This document shows positions 1-7,844 of a stretch of 64,000 bases of DNA, one piece after another. The notes below the pieces were generated by a model, which was not told the DNA's origin, made no database searches, and saw nothing but the letters and a program-made list of their open reading frames with translations. Both the position numbers and the translations under genes were made by a program. Within the stretch, counting starts at the first letter, position 1. Each line of letters begins with the position of its first letter. Source of the DNA: DASUPK01 sp963782345 (GTDB lineage Bacteria; Actinomycetota; Thermoleophilia; Solirubrobacterales; 70-9); contig CAWAJF010000004.1 in NCBI GenBank assembly GCA_963782345.1, positions 372,001 to 436,000 on the forward strand, given 5' to 3'.

Positions 1-1010
1 TCCAGATACCGATCGCTTCCCTGGGCGAGGTCGTCCTGCACCCGGCTCATGACCTCAGACGACCTCAGCAAACGCTCGAAGGTCCAAGCAAGGGCGCTCG
101 TCGTCGTCTCGTAACCGGCCATGATCATCGTCAGCAACTCGTCGCGAATCTGCAGGTTGGAGAGCGGCGTGCCACTCTCATCGGACGCCGCGCAGAGCAG
201 CGAGAGGCAGTCGCCGGCCCCTTCGATCGGCGAAGCCTGTCTTTCGACGATCGCGTCGAGGAACAACCCGTCCAGTTCGTCGAGCACCTGCTGCAGCCTG
301 GCGTAGGGCGTGATCCCGCCCAACTCGTGGCGGAAATAGGGCAGCAGTGTGAATGGAGACGCACAGCGCCTCATCATCTCCGGCACCAGAACGCGGAACT
401 GCTCGAGCCGAGCATCTGGTCCGGGACCGATGGCGAGTCTCAAGATCGCCTCGAGGGAAATGGCCTCCATCTCCCGCTGCAACTTGACGGTCTCGCCGGC
501 GCGCCAGGAGGCCAGTCGTTCGCGCGTCGCCGCCTCGACGGTCGCAGCGAATGCGGGGCCGTGGCTCGCCCCGAAAGCCGGCAGCAGGATTCGGCGGTGT
601 TGCATGTGCTCCTCCCCGTCCAGCACCAGCAGGGAGGCGGGCCCGACTACCGGTTTCAGGATCCCGTTGGCATCCCCTGCCCGGAAAACGCCCGGGTCTC
701 CCCTCATCACCTGACGCGCCGCCGTGGGCTCGGCGACAAGCACCGTATTGCGGCCTGGACCGAGCCGCAGCGAGAAGATGTCGCCGTAGCGGCGTCGGCA
801 GCTCTCCATGAGCGAGGTGGGCCGGTACATCCACTCGAGCGTCTGGACGATTCCCGGCGCCCGGGGACCGGGAGGAAGCCTCGGCGCAGGGGTCGAGATC
901 AGCCCCCTTCCGGCTGCCCCAACTGACCCCAGTGCTGATCCAGTGGCGCGTGACACAGCGCACGCAGCGTAGAGAGCGCAATCCACCTGCACATCAGCAG
1001 AACTCCGCAT
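1..1010 (-). CDS. Cytochrome P450 (C-terminal part beyond window edge)
   Basis: Heme monooxygenase, substrate unknown. About 336 N-terminal residues are visible. The frame shows the proline-rich hinge PRLPPGP near residue 45, the 'RRYGDIF' segment after it, and the I-helix oxygen-activation motif AGYETTTS at about residues 298-305, all hallmarks of P450s. The ExxR motif and heme-ligand Cys would lie outside the window. The start is the ATG at 1010, preceded by AGGA; upstream of it lies a palindromic region shared with the divergent acyl-CoA dehydrogenase. The first 40 residues are poorly conserved, so a later start is possible. Family is clear; reaction and specificity cannot be told. Confidence 0.85.
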   Translation of the reverse strand, partial: MRSSADVQVDCALYAACAVSRATGSALGSVGAAGRGLISTPAPRLPPGPRAPGIVQTLEWMYRPTSLMESCRRRYGDIFSLRLGPGRNTVLVAEPTAARQVMRGDPGVFRAGDANGILKPVVGPASLLVLDGEEHMQHRRILLPAFGASHGPAFAATVEAATRERLASWRAGETVKLQREMEAISLEAILRLAIGPGPDARLEQFRVLVPEMMRRCASPFTLLPYFRHELGGITPYARLQQVLDELDGLFLDAIVERQASPIEGAGDCLSLLCAASDESGTPLSNLQIRDELLTMIMAGYETTTSALAWTFERLLRSSEVMSRVQDDLAQGSDRYL

Positions 1011-1020
1011 CTTGATCCTG

Positions 1021-1063
1021 CAAGAGAACCTGCTCTTGTAGTAGGAAGTAGGAAGTCCTACTA
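1021..1063. promoter_or_regulatory. Palindromic operator region between divergent P450 and ACAD genes
   Basis: Two inverted repeats lie side by side. CAAGAG/CTCTTG arms are at 1021-1026 and 1033-1038. TAGTAGGA (1039-1046) pairs with TCCTACTA (1056-1063), and AGTAGGA is repeated at 1047-1053. Placement between two divergent genes suggests binding of a dimeric repressor. No regulator gene is adjacent, so its identity is unknown. Confidence 0.5.
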
Positions 1064-1123
1064 TTCACTCCGCGGACCGCGCCGATTGCGCCCGCTCAAC
1101 CCTGACGAGAAGGAGAACGAGCA

Positions 1124-2332
1124 GTGGCCACCGCGACCCCCAGCGTGATCAAGCCCGACTTCGGCGCAAGCCGCAAGCACTTCATCTTCACCGACGAGCA
1201 CGAGGAGCTGCGCGAGTCGATGCGCTCGTGGGTGCTCAAGGAGCTCACTCCCCACCGCTTCGAGTACGAGGAGAACCTCTGGCCCGACTCGGTCCTCCAC
1301 CGCGCCGGCGAGCTCGGCTACATCGGCCTCTGCTACCCGGAGGAGTACGGCGGCCAGGGCGGCGACTACTACTACTCGCTGGTCCGCGCGGATGCGATGA
1401 GCTACTCCGGCTGCGGCGGGCTCAACATGGGGATGGCGGTCCATACGGACATGGCGACGCCGCCGATCCACCTGCTCGGCACCGAGGAGCAGAAGCAGCG
1501 TTACCTGGTCCCCTCGATCAAGGGGGAGCTGATCAGCTCGATCGGCATCACGGAGCCCGGCGCCGGGTCCGACGTCGCCGGCATCCGCACCACCGCCAGG
1601 CGGGACGGCGACGAATACGTGATCAACGGCTCCAAGACCTTCATCACCAACGGGCTGCGTGCCAACTACATCGTCCTGGTGACCAAGACCGACCCCGACG
1701 CCGGCCACGACGGGATCAGCCTCTTCATCGTCGACATCCGCGATCAGGACGGCAAGGAGGTCGAGGGCTTCAGCGTCTCCCGCAAGCTGGAGAAGATGGG
1801 CATGCACGCCTCCGACACCGGCGAGCTCTCCTTCCAGGACGTTCGCGTGCCGGCGGAGAACCTGCTCGGCCAGGAGGGCAAGGGCTTCTACCACATCAGC
1901 TGGGAGCTCCAGGGCGAGCGGCTGGTAGCCGCGATCGGCTGCGTATCGGGTGCCGAGCGCGTCTTCGAGCACACCCTCGAGTACGCCAAGGAGCGCGAGG
2001 CCTTCGGCCGCCCGATCGGCCGCTTCCAGGCGATCCGCCACAAGTTCGCCGAGATGTCGGTGAAGATCGAGGCCGCCAAGCAGATGGTCTACGCGACGGC
2101 CTGGCGCTTCGCCAACGGTGAGTACCCGGTCCGCGAGATCACCCAGGCGAAGCTCTACGCCTCACGGATCATCGAGGAGGTCGCCGACGACTGCATCCAG
2201 ATCCACGGCGGCTACGGCTACATGAAGGAGTACGAGGTTGAGCGCGCCTACCGCGATTCCCGCCTCAACCGGATCGGCGCCGGCACCGACGAGGTGATGC
2301 TCGAGGTGATCGGGCGGAGCTACGGGCTCTAG
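1124..2332 (+). CDS. Acyl-CoA dehydrogenase family protein (copy 1)
   Basis: FAD-dependent alpha,beta-dehydrogenation of an acyl-CoA; 402 residues, a normal family length. Visible features are the N-terminal helical domain (HEELRESM, about 28-35), the middle beta domain signature ITEPGAGSDVAG, and the C-terminal IHGGYGYMKEYEVERAYRD block. The usual YEGT catalytic Glu site near the C-terminus reads GAGT. A Glu in 'GERL' near residue 265 lies where isovaleryl-type enzymes keep their base, so the enzyme is probably active with that Glu. The GTG start follows AAGGAGAA at good spacing. It is a paralogue of the gene at 2915, with a nearly identical 90-bp DNA block. Confidence 0.93.
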   Translation: MATATPSVIKPDFGASRKHFIFTDEHEELRESMRSWVLKELTPHRFEYEENLWPDSVLHRAGELGYIGLCYPEEYGGQGGDYYYSLVRADAMSYSGCGGLNMGMAVHTDMATPPIHLLGTEEQKQRYLVPSIKGELISSIGITEPGAGSDVAGIRTTARRDGDEYVINGSKTFITNGLRANYIVLVTKTDPDAGHDGISLFIVDIRDQDGKEVEGFSVSRKLEKMGMHASDTGELSFQDVRVPAENLLGQEGKGFYHISWELQGERLVAAIGCVSGAERVFEHTLEYAKEREAFGRPIGRFQAIRHKFAEMSVKIEAAKQMVYATAWRFANGEYPVREITQAKLYASRIIEEVADDCIQIHGGYGYMKEYEVERAYRDSRLNRIGAGTDEVMLEVIGRSYGL

Positions 2333-2487
2333 GAGGCCCCCGGCCGGTCTGCGATCGGGCGAACCTCGACCGCCCCATCGCACACGGGCAACCTCTCGGC
2401 CCAGCCGAACGCCTCATCCATGTCCTTGCACTCGAGGATCATGTAGCCGGCAATCTGCTCCTTGGTCTCGGCGAACGGCCGAGAACC
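2329..2487 (-). pseudogene. C-terminal remnant of a YCII/DGPF-domain protein
   Basis: The minus-strand frame reads RPFAETKEQIAGYMILE followed by a segment ending VEVRPIAD. This matches the second half of the small YCII-related (DGPFAETKE) family, in which that motif normally sits mid-protein. The preceding residues are unrelated and run into the divergent gene at 2502, so the N-terminal half is missing. I read it as a decapitated relic; a functional short protein is unlikely. Confidence 0.6.
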
Positions 2488-2501
2488 AGATCGACAGACC
2501 G

Positions 2502-2939
2502 ATGAGCAATCTCGACCACATCCGCTCCTACTACGAGGCACTGAACACGGGCGACGCCGACCTGGTCGCCTCCCACTTCACCGAGGACGCCGTGCACTAC
2601 TACACGCGACTCGGCCCGCACGAGGGCGCCGAGCGGATCGGGACGAACTCGAAGCTCGGCGTCGAGCAGATCGACGGCCAGTGGTATCTCGAGCACGGCA
2701 TCGAGCAGGGCGACGAGGCAGTGATCGAGTGGACGATGACCTGGCGCGATCCGAGGTCGGGCGAGAAGCGGCTCGACCGCGGCACCGAGTGGTTCCTGAT
2801 GCGCGACGGGAAGATCGCCGAGGTCCGCGCCTACCACCACGGCGGCAAGAAGAACCCGCAGGGCGACCTGCTCGGCTTCGATCACAAGGGCCGCGGATAC
2901 ACGACGATGGACGACTGGCGGCCACCATCGCGGTCATAA
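2502..2939 (+). CDS. NTF2-like / SnoaL-like domain protein
   Basis: A 145-residue single-domain protein with the SnoaL/NTF2 pattern: an N-terminal helix (HIRSYYEALNTGD), 'ASHFTEDAVHYY', a central beta strand with 'VIEWTMTW', and 'WFLMRDGKIAEVRAYH' near the end. Such alpha+beta cone folds serve as isomerases, dehydratases or ligand-binding proteins; the substrate cannot be inferred. Its 3' end overlaps the likely start of the second acyl-CoA dehydrogenase by about 25 bp, so the two are probably translationally coupled and act on the same acyl or steroid intermediates. Confidence 0.8.
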   Translation: MSNLDHIRSYYEALNTGDADLVASHFTEDAVHYYTRLGPHEGAERIGTNSKLGVEQIDGQWYLEHGIEQGDEAVIEWTMTWRDPRSGEKRLDRGTEWFLMRDGKIAEVRAYHHGGKKNPQGDLLGFDHKGRGYTTMDDWRPPSRS

Positions 2940-4105
2940 AGGACACCGGCAAGCGCGCTCCGCTCCCGCCCTTCGGCGAGGAGCACGAGGAGCTGCGCGC
3001 GTCCGTCCGCCGCTTCGTCAGCAAGGAGATCGCCCCCCACGTCGACGAGTGGGAGGAGGCCCGCGAGTTCCCGCACGAGCTGTACGGCCGCTGCGGGGAG
3101 CTGGGCTTCCTGGGCCTCAAGTTCGAGACCGAGTACGGCGGGCAGGGCGGCGACTACGTGCACGACGCGGTCTGGGTCGAGGAGCTCTCGCACTCGGGCG
3201 GCAGCGGCGGGGTGGCCGCCGGGCTCGGCGCGCACATCGAGATCGCGATGCCGCCGATCTGGAAGTTCGGAACCACCGAGCAGAAGCAGCGCTGGCTCGT
3301 TCCGGGGATCAAGGGGGAGAAGATCGGCGCCCTCGGGATCACCGAGCCCGGCGCCGGGTCGGATGTCGCCTCCCTGCGCACCACCGCCCGCAAGGTGGAC
3401 GGCGGCTACGTGGTCAACGGCTCCAAGACCTTCATCACCAACGGCGTCCGCGCCGACTTCCTCGTCTGCGCCGTGAAGACCACCCAGGAGGGGGGCCACC
3501 ATGGCATCTCCTTCCTCGTGCTCGAGCGCGACATGCCCGGCTACGAGGTCGTCTCGAAGCTGGAGAAGATGGGCTGGCACGCCTCCGACACCGGGGAGCT
3601 CTCCTTCACCGACGTCGAGGTGCCCGAGGAGAACCTGCTCGGGAACGAGAACGAGGGCTTCAAGCTGATCATGGCCAACTTCCAGTGGGAGCGGCTGACA
3701 ATGGCGCTGGGCGCGGTCGGCGGGATGCAGAAGGTCTTCGACCAGACCCTCTCCTACGCCAAGGAGCGCGAGGCCTTCGGCCGCCCGATCGGCCGCTTCC
3801 AGGCGATCCGGCACAAGTTCGCGGAGATGTCTGTGAAGATCGAGGTCTCCCGGGCGCTCACCTACGCCTGCCTGCGGAAGTTCGCCGCCGGCGAGGACGC
3901 GACCCGCGAGGTGACCCAGGCCAAGCTCCTCACCCAGCGAGCGATGTGCGAGGTCGCCGACGAGGCGATCCAGATCCACGGCGGCTACGGCTACATGCGC
4001 GAGTACGGCGTCGAGCGCGCGTACCGCGACGCCCGGCTCGGCCCGATCGGCGGGGGCACCGACGAGGTGATGAAGGAGATCCTGGGCAAGCAGCTCGGTC
4101 TCTAG
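2915..4105 (+). CDS. Acyl-CoA dehydrogenase family protein (copy 2)
   Basis: About 396 residues, paralogous to the gene at 1124. It carries ITEPGAGSDVAS, the NGSKTFITNG block, IHGGYGYMREYGVERAYRD and a Glu in 'QWERL' near residue 259 that matches the isovaleryl-type catalytic base; the C-terminal YEGT site reads GGGT. No ATG, GTG or TTG lies in frame at the expected position. The best start is the CTG at 2915, because the N-terminus read from there (LAATIAVIKD) aligns with that of copy 1 (MATATPSVIKPD). The last codons, encoding ILGKQLGL and the stop, recur as a 30-bp direct repeat beyond the Fic gene. Confidence 0.88.
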   Translation: MAATIAVIKDTGKRAPLPPFGEEHEELRASVRRFVSKEIAPHVDEWEEAREFPHELYGRCGELGFLGLKFETEYGGQGGDYVHDAVWVEELSHSGGSGGVAAGLGAHIEIAMPPIWKFGTTEQKQRWLVPGIKGEKIGALGITEPGAGSDVASLRTTARKVDGGYVVNGSKTFITNGVRADFLVCAVKTTQEGGHHGISFLVLERDMPGYEVVSKLEKMGWHASDTGELSFTDVEVPEENLLGNENEGFKLIMANFQWERLTMALGAVGGMQKVFDQTLSYAKEREAFGRPIGRFQAIRHKFAEMSVKIEVSRALTYACLRKFAAGEDATREVTQAKLLTQRAMCEVADEAIQIHGGYGYMREYGVERAYRDARLGPIGGGTDEVMKEILGKQLGL

Positions 4106-4108
4106 CGC
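4079..4108 (+). repeat. Left copy of 30-bp direct repeat (end of ACAD copy 2)
   Basis: Identical to 5450-5479. It covers the final codons (ILGKQLGL, stop) of the acyl-CoA dehydrogenase plus three following bases. After it the sequence diverges, with only scattered similarity (CGCATCT, GGCGACG) to the region after the right copy. Confidence 0.85.
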
Positions 4109-4183
4109 GTCAACGCATCTACTGGCGACGCTGAGGGACAGGTTGCAACGAAATCACGTCGGGGGTTTCATCAACGGATTATG

Positions 4184-4269
4184 TGCCAACTGCAGTTGGT
4201 CATTCCGTTAGGAAGCCAACCAAACGACTGGTATGGTTGTTGCCAACCTAAACACGGATTAAGTTGGCA
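4184..4269 (+). promoter_or_regulatory. TGCCAAC-box operator array upstream of the Fic gene
   Basis: The Fic leader holds TGCCAAC at 4184-4190 and 4241-4247, its reverse complement GTTGGCA at 4263-4269 touching the start codon, and a CCAAC half site at 4216-4220. A perfect 14-bp palindrome, CCAACTGCAGTTGG, is at 4186-4199. The spacing resembles a multi-site operator. The Fic protein has a C-terminal winged-helix-like segment, so autoregulation is a plausible inference. Confidence 0.5.
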
Positions 4270-5447
4270 TGGATATCGAAGCAATCAAAGGCAGCCCGAT
4301 CGGAATGCTCGTGCCCATCTCTGGTTTTGATCAGCGAACCGGCAAGGAATACAGGCATCAGGCGTATCTGCCAGAACGGCTGCCGCGGGACATCGCGCTG
4401 AGCTCCGCTACCTGGACGACCGTGGCACAGGCGGAAGCTGCTCTCGGGCGACTGGACGAAGCCAGCCAGCAGATCCCCGCTCCCGCCCTGCTCAGGCGTG
4501 CTGCGACACGCCGGGAGGCGCAAAGCACGAGCGCTCTTGAAGGCACGTTCGCACCAATCGAGGACGTCCTCGAACCAGATCTCGAGGACCGCGACCAGTT
4601 CTCGCTGGAGGTCTGGGAGATCCTCAATTACGTTGCCGCCGCAGAGGAAGGCTTGCGCTGGATCGAGACCCGACCGATCACCTCCGGCCTTATTTGCGAG
4701 CTCCAGCGAACTCTCGTACAGGGAACTCCCGGTGAGCACGGCGATGTGGGTGGTCTGCGGGATCGTCAAGTCGTCGTGGGGCCTCGGGACGCTTCGGTTG
4801 TAGATGCCCGCTTTGTTCCCCCGCCTCCGGGTGACCAGCTCAAAGGGGGCCTTGATCAGTGGGTTGAGTGGGTCACGGACCCTCCGGAAGAACTCCCGCC
4901 TGTCGTCCGCGCCGCGATGGGTCACTATCAGTTTGAGACCCTCCATCCATTCTCCGATGGCAATGGCCGGATCGGCAGGCTGCTTGTCGTGCTGCAACTG
5001 ATGCGCGATGGCGTGCTCCGCGAGCCGATTTTGGTCGTCTCCCCCTGGTTTGAAGCGAGACGACGGGAGTACCAGGACCACCTCCTCCAACTGAGCCGAA
5101 CCGGAGATTGGGATGTTTGGGTTCGGTTCTTTGCGTCGGGGGTTGGGGCGGCGGCAGACGTCTTTCGTCTGCGCATAGAAGAGCTAATCGCCTGGCGGGA
5201 CGCAGCACTCGAGACGGTTCGAAACGCTGGCGTGTCAGGTGTCGCTGAGCGCGTCGCCGGAGAGTTGATCGGGACACCAGTACTCCGAGCTCCACGGGTC
5301 GCTCGTACCCACCACGTCTCACCCCAGGGGGCGATGAAAGCACTGGAGAAGCTTCGAGATCTTGGCCTGCTGGAGGAACGTAAGGTCGGTGGACGGCGGA
5401 CCTTCCGATCGCAACGGGTAGTCGACCTGATCCAGTTCAGCTTCTGA
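4269..5447 (+). CDS. Fic/DOC family protein with N-terminal inhibitory helix
   Basis: Fic enzymes transfer AMP or other phosphate-containing groups from nucleotides to protein hydroxyls. This 392-residue protein has the complete core motif HPFSDGNGRIGR at residues 226-237, including the catalytic His and the Asn-Gly-Arg anion site. It also has TSALEG at residues 87-92, matching the (S/T)xxxE(G/N) inhibitory motif of self-inhibited class II Fic proteins. The C-terminus (about 310-392) looks like a winged helix (HHVSPQGAMKALEKLRDLGLLEER). Codon use is less GC-biased than in neighbouring genes, and 30-bp repeats flank it, suggesting acquisition. No separate antitoxin gene is present, as expected for class II. 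Confidence 0.92.
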   Translation: MDIEAIKGSPIGMLVPISGFDQRTGKEYRHQAYLPERLPRDIALSSATWTTVAQAEAALGRLDEASQQIPAPALLRRAATRREAQSTSALEGTFAPIEDVLEPDLEDRDQFSLEVWEILNYVAAAEEGLRWIETRPITSGLICELQRTLVQGTPGEHGDVGGLRDRQVVVGPRDASVVDARFVPPPPGDQLKGGLDQWVEWVTDPPEELPPVVRAAMGHYQFETLHPFSDGNGRIGRLLVVLQLMRDGVLREPILVVSPWFEARRREYQDHLLQLSRTGDWDVWVRFFASGVGAAADVFRLRIEELIAWRDAALETVRNAGVSGVAERVAGELIGTPVLRAPRVARTHHVSPQGAMKALEKLRDLGLLEERKVGGRRTFRSQRVVDLIQFSF

Positions 5448-5449
5448 GA

Positions 5450-5479
5450 ATCCTGGGCAAGCAGCTCGGTCTCTAGCGC
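5450..5479 (+). repeat. Right copy of 30-bp direct repeat
   Basis: Identical to 4079-4108, starting three bases after the Fic stop codon. It retains the ACAD C-terminal codons and TAG stop out of context. The ACAD-type hairpin at 5476-5493 follows directly, suggesting this is the ancestral downstream junction of the dehydrogenase gene. Confidence 0.85.
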
Positions 5480-5493
5480 CCCTTAGCGGGCGC
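5476..5493 (+). terminator. Hairpin after right repeat, probable former ACAD terminator
   Basis: GCGCCC (5476-5481) pairs with GGGCGC (5488-5493) around a six-base loop, immediately after the TAG within the repeat. No strong T-run follows. The rest of 5494-5649 shows no gene; an AGGAGG ribosome site precedes the GTG at 5650. Confidence 0.4.
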
Positions 5494-5649
5494 ATCTGTC
5501 ACATCCGGCGACGCCAACTCGTCACACAAGAGCGATGAGTTGAGGGCTAGATAGGGGTCATCCCCAATTGAAGGCGGAGCCTCCGGTGTCCATCCTGCGG
5601 CTTCGCGTTCGTCTCAGGCCCGACCAGATCAATCACAGGAGGGAACCTC

Positions 5650-7806
5650 GTGGCATCACTCACCCGCTGGGTACTGGCTCACAAGAAGATCGTCGTCATC
5701 TCTTGGGTCCTGCTGACGGTGGCCGGGATCATGGCCGCCGGGCCCGCGAGCCGGGCGCTCAACCAGAAGTTCTCCGTGCCCAACAAGGAAGGGTGGGAGA
5801 CGAACCAGGCGATCGCCGCCAAGTACAACGGCACCGGCGGGGACACCTCTCCGCTGCTGCCCGTGGTCACGCTCCCAGCCGGGAAGTCGATCGACTCGCC
5901 CCGGGTGAAGAGCGACCTGACGAAGCTCGACGATCGCCTGGCGAAGACCCTGCCCGGCTCGCGCGTGGCGTCCTACGCCTCCACCGGCGACAGGGCCTTC
6001 GTCTCTGACGACGGCCACACGACCTTCGCGATCGTCTACCCGAAGCCCGATCCGGACTCCACCTTCGGCGACAACCCGCAGGCGGCCAAGGACGTGAAGG
6101 CCGCGGTGGCGGGCTCAACCGTCGGCGGGGCCCCGGTCCACGTGACCGGGTTCGACGCGCTTCAGCAATCGACCGGTGGCGGTGACGGCCCCGGGGTCTT
6201 CCTGGAGGCGTTGCTCGGCGGGCTTGGCGCACTGGTCGTGCTCGCTTTCGTCTTCGCCTCGTTCCTGGCGTTCGTGCCGATCATGATGGCGATCGCCTCG
6301 ATCATGACCACGTTCCTGCTGCTGCTCGGCCTGACGACGTTCACCGACGTGTCCCCGATCGTGCAGTTCCTCGTCGCGCTGGTCGGCCTGGGCGTGGCGA
6401 TCGACTACTCGCTGCTGGTGGTGTCTCGCTGGCGCGAGGAGCGCGCGCACGGCCGTAGCGGCGACGAGGCGGTGCAGCGGGCGATGGAGACGGCGGGCCG
6501 CGCCGTGGTCTTCAGCGGCATCACCGTCGCGATCGGGCTGCTGGCGCTGATCGCCCTGCCGCTGCCCTTCCTGCGCTCGATGGGATACGGCGGCATGCTG
6601 ATTCCCCTGGTCTCCACCCTGGTGGCGATCACGCTCCTGCCGGTGATCCTGGCGAAGGCGGGTCCGCGCCTGGACTGGCCCCACCGGCGCACCGACAACA
6701 AGGCGAGCCGCTCCTGGACCCGCTGGGCCCAGCTCGTCTCGCGGCGGCGCTGGCTGGCCGCCGGTGCCGGCATGGCCGTGATCCTGGCGCTCGCCTTCGC
6801 GGCGACCAACCTCCAGCTCGGCGCCTCCGACGCGAACACGATCGCCAAGAAGGGCGACGCGGAGCAGGGGCTGAAGGCGCTGGAGAGCGCCGGCATCGGC
6901 GAGGGATCGATCCTGCCCCACGAGATCCTCGTGGAGGGGAAGACCGATCCGGCGACGGTCGCCGCCGACCTGAACAAGGTCGACGGCATCCACGGAGCCG
7001 TCGCGCCGAGCGGCCCGTCCTGGAACCGGGGCGGGACCCACATCGTCGAGGCGATTCCGGTCCCGGACAGCGGGACCCCTGAGGGGCACGACACCCTCAA
7101 CGGCGTCCGCGACACGGCCCACGCGGCCGGCGCGGGGGTCCGGGTGGGCGGCGGTCCGGCCGCGAACCAGGACTTCATCGACGCCGTCTACGGGTCGTTC
7201 CCGCTGATGATCGCCCTGATCGCGATCACCACGTTCATCCTGCTGGCGCGGGCGTTCCGCTCGCTGCTGCTGCCGCTGAAGGCGATCATCCTCAACGTCC
7301 TCAGCGTCGCGGCGGCGTGGGGGGTGCTGGTCCTGGTGTGGCAGGACGGCCACGGCTCCGAGGCGATCTGGGGGATCCAGGCGACAGGCTCGATCCAGTC
7401 GTGGATGCCGCTGATCATCTTCGCCTTCCTGTTCGGCCTCTCGATGGACTACGAGGTGTTCATCCTCTCCCGGATGCGGGAGGAGTACGACCGCACGGGA
7501 TCCACCGACGCGGCGGTCGTCCAGGGGATCGGGCGAACCGGGCGGCTGGTCACCAGCGCCGCGCTGATCCTGTTCCTTGCGTTCACCTCGATGGCCTCCG
7601 GCCCCGACACGAGCGTGAAGATGTTCGCGACCGGGTTGGCGGCCGGGATCCTGATCGACGCGACGATCATCAGGGCGCTGATCGTGCCGGCGGTGATCTC
7701 GCTGATGGGCCGCTGGAACTGGTGGCTGCCCACTTGGCCCGCCCGCCTGCTCCGCGTGGAACCCTCCCTGCCCCGGAGGGTCGCCGCCGGAGAGGCCGAG
7801 GGCTGA
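5650..7806 (+). CDS. MMPL family RND-type membrane transporter
   Basis: A 718-residue inner-membrane transporter in the MMPL branch of the RND superfamily, which in actinobacteria exports lipids or drugs using the proton gradient. It has the duplicated layout: TM1 at about 15-35, an extracytoplasmic loop, and five TMs at about 185-335; then TM7 near 375, a second loop, and five TMs at about 515-690. Both family signatures are visible: GVAIDYSLLVVSRWREER and GLSMDYEVFILSRMREEY. The GTG start follows an AGGAGG site at ideal spacing. A strong hairpin lies downstream. Cargo cannot be deduced. Confidence 0.92.
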   Translation: MASLTRWVLAHKKIVVISWVLLTVAGIMAAGPASRALNQKFSVPNKEGWETNQAIAAKYNGTGGDTSPLLPVVTLPAGKSIDSPRVKSDLTKLDDRLAKTLPGSRVASYASTGDRAFVSDDGHTTFAIVYPKPDPDSTFGDNPQAAKDVKAAVAGSTVGGAPVHVTGFDALQQSTGGGDGPGVFLEALLGGLGALVVLAFVFASFLAFVPIMMAIASIMTTFLLLLGLTTFTDVSPIVQFLVALVGLGVAIDYSLLVVSRWREERAHGRSGDEAVQRAMETAGRAVVFSGITVAIGLLALIALPLPFLRSMGYGGMLIPLVSTLVAITLLPVILAKAGPRLDWPHRRTDNKASRSWTRWAQLVSRRRWLAAGAGMAVILALAFAATNLQLGASDANTIAKKGDAEQGLKALESAGIGEGSILPHEILVEGKTDPATVAADLNKVDGIHGAVAPSGPSWNRGGTHIVEAIPVPDSGTPEGHDTLNGVRDTAHAAGAGVRVGGGPAANQDFIDAVYGSFPLMIALIAITTFILLARAFRSLLLPLKAIILNVLSVAAAWGVLVLVWQDGHGSEAIWGIQATGSIQSWMPLIIFAFLFGLSMDYEVFILSRMREEYDRTGSTDAAVVQGIGRTGRLVTSAALILFLAFTSMASGPDTSVKMFATGLAAGILIDATIIRALIVPAVISLMGRWNWWLPTWPARLLRVEPSLPRRVAAGEAEG

Positions 7807-7844
7807 GCTCGGCGGAACTCTCCCTCCGCCGATCCCCGATCACC

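Larger units (their letters stand above)
4079..5479. mobile_element. Putative integrated Fic gene cassette bounded by 30-bp direct repeats
   Basis: A segment of about 1.37 kb holding only the Fic gene and its promoter lies between two identical 30-bp sequences (4079-4108 and 5450-5479). The repeat encodes the last codons of the upstream acyl-CoA dehydrogenase and its stop. Beyond the second copy a hairpin follows, as expected for the original gene end; beyond the first copy that hairpin is absent. The segment also looks less GC-rich than its surroundings. There is no recombinase inside, so this would be a non-autonomous or decayed insertion, or a tandem duplication by illegitimate recombination. 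Confidence 0.6.

Noticed and set aside
178..981. 267-codon minus-strand frame near the left edge
   Set aside because: Off-frame with the P450; the true frame starts at ATG 1010 and carries PRLPPGP and AGYETT.
5494..5649. Regulatory RNA or leader before the MMPL gene
   Set aside because: Some short inverted repeats (AACTC...GAGTT) occur, but none forms a convincing conserved structure.
6115..7353. 412-codon open frame on the minus strand inside the MMPL gene
   Set aside because: Low-complexity Arg/Asp/Gln-rich translation, antisense to a gene with clear motifs; a typical shadow frame in GC-rich DNA.
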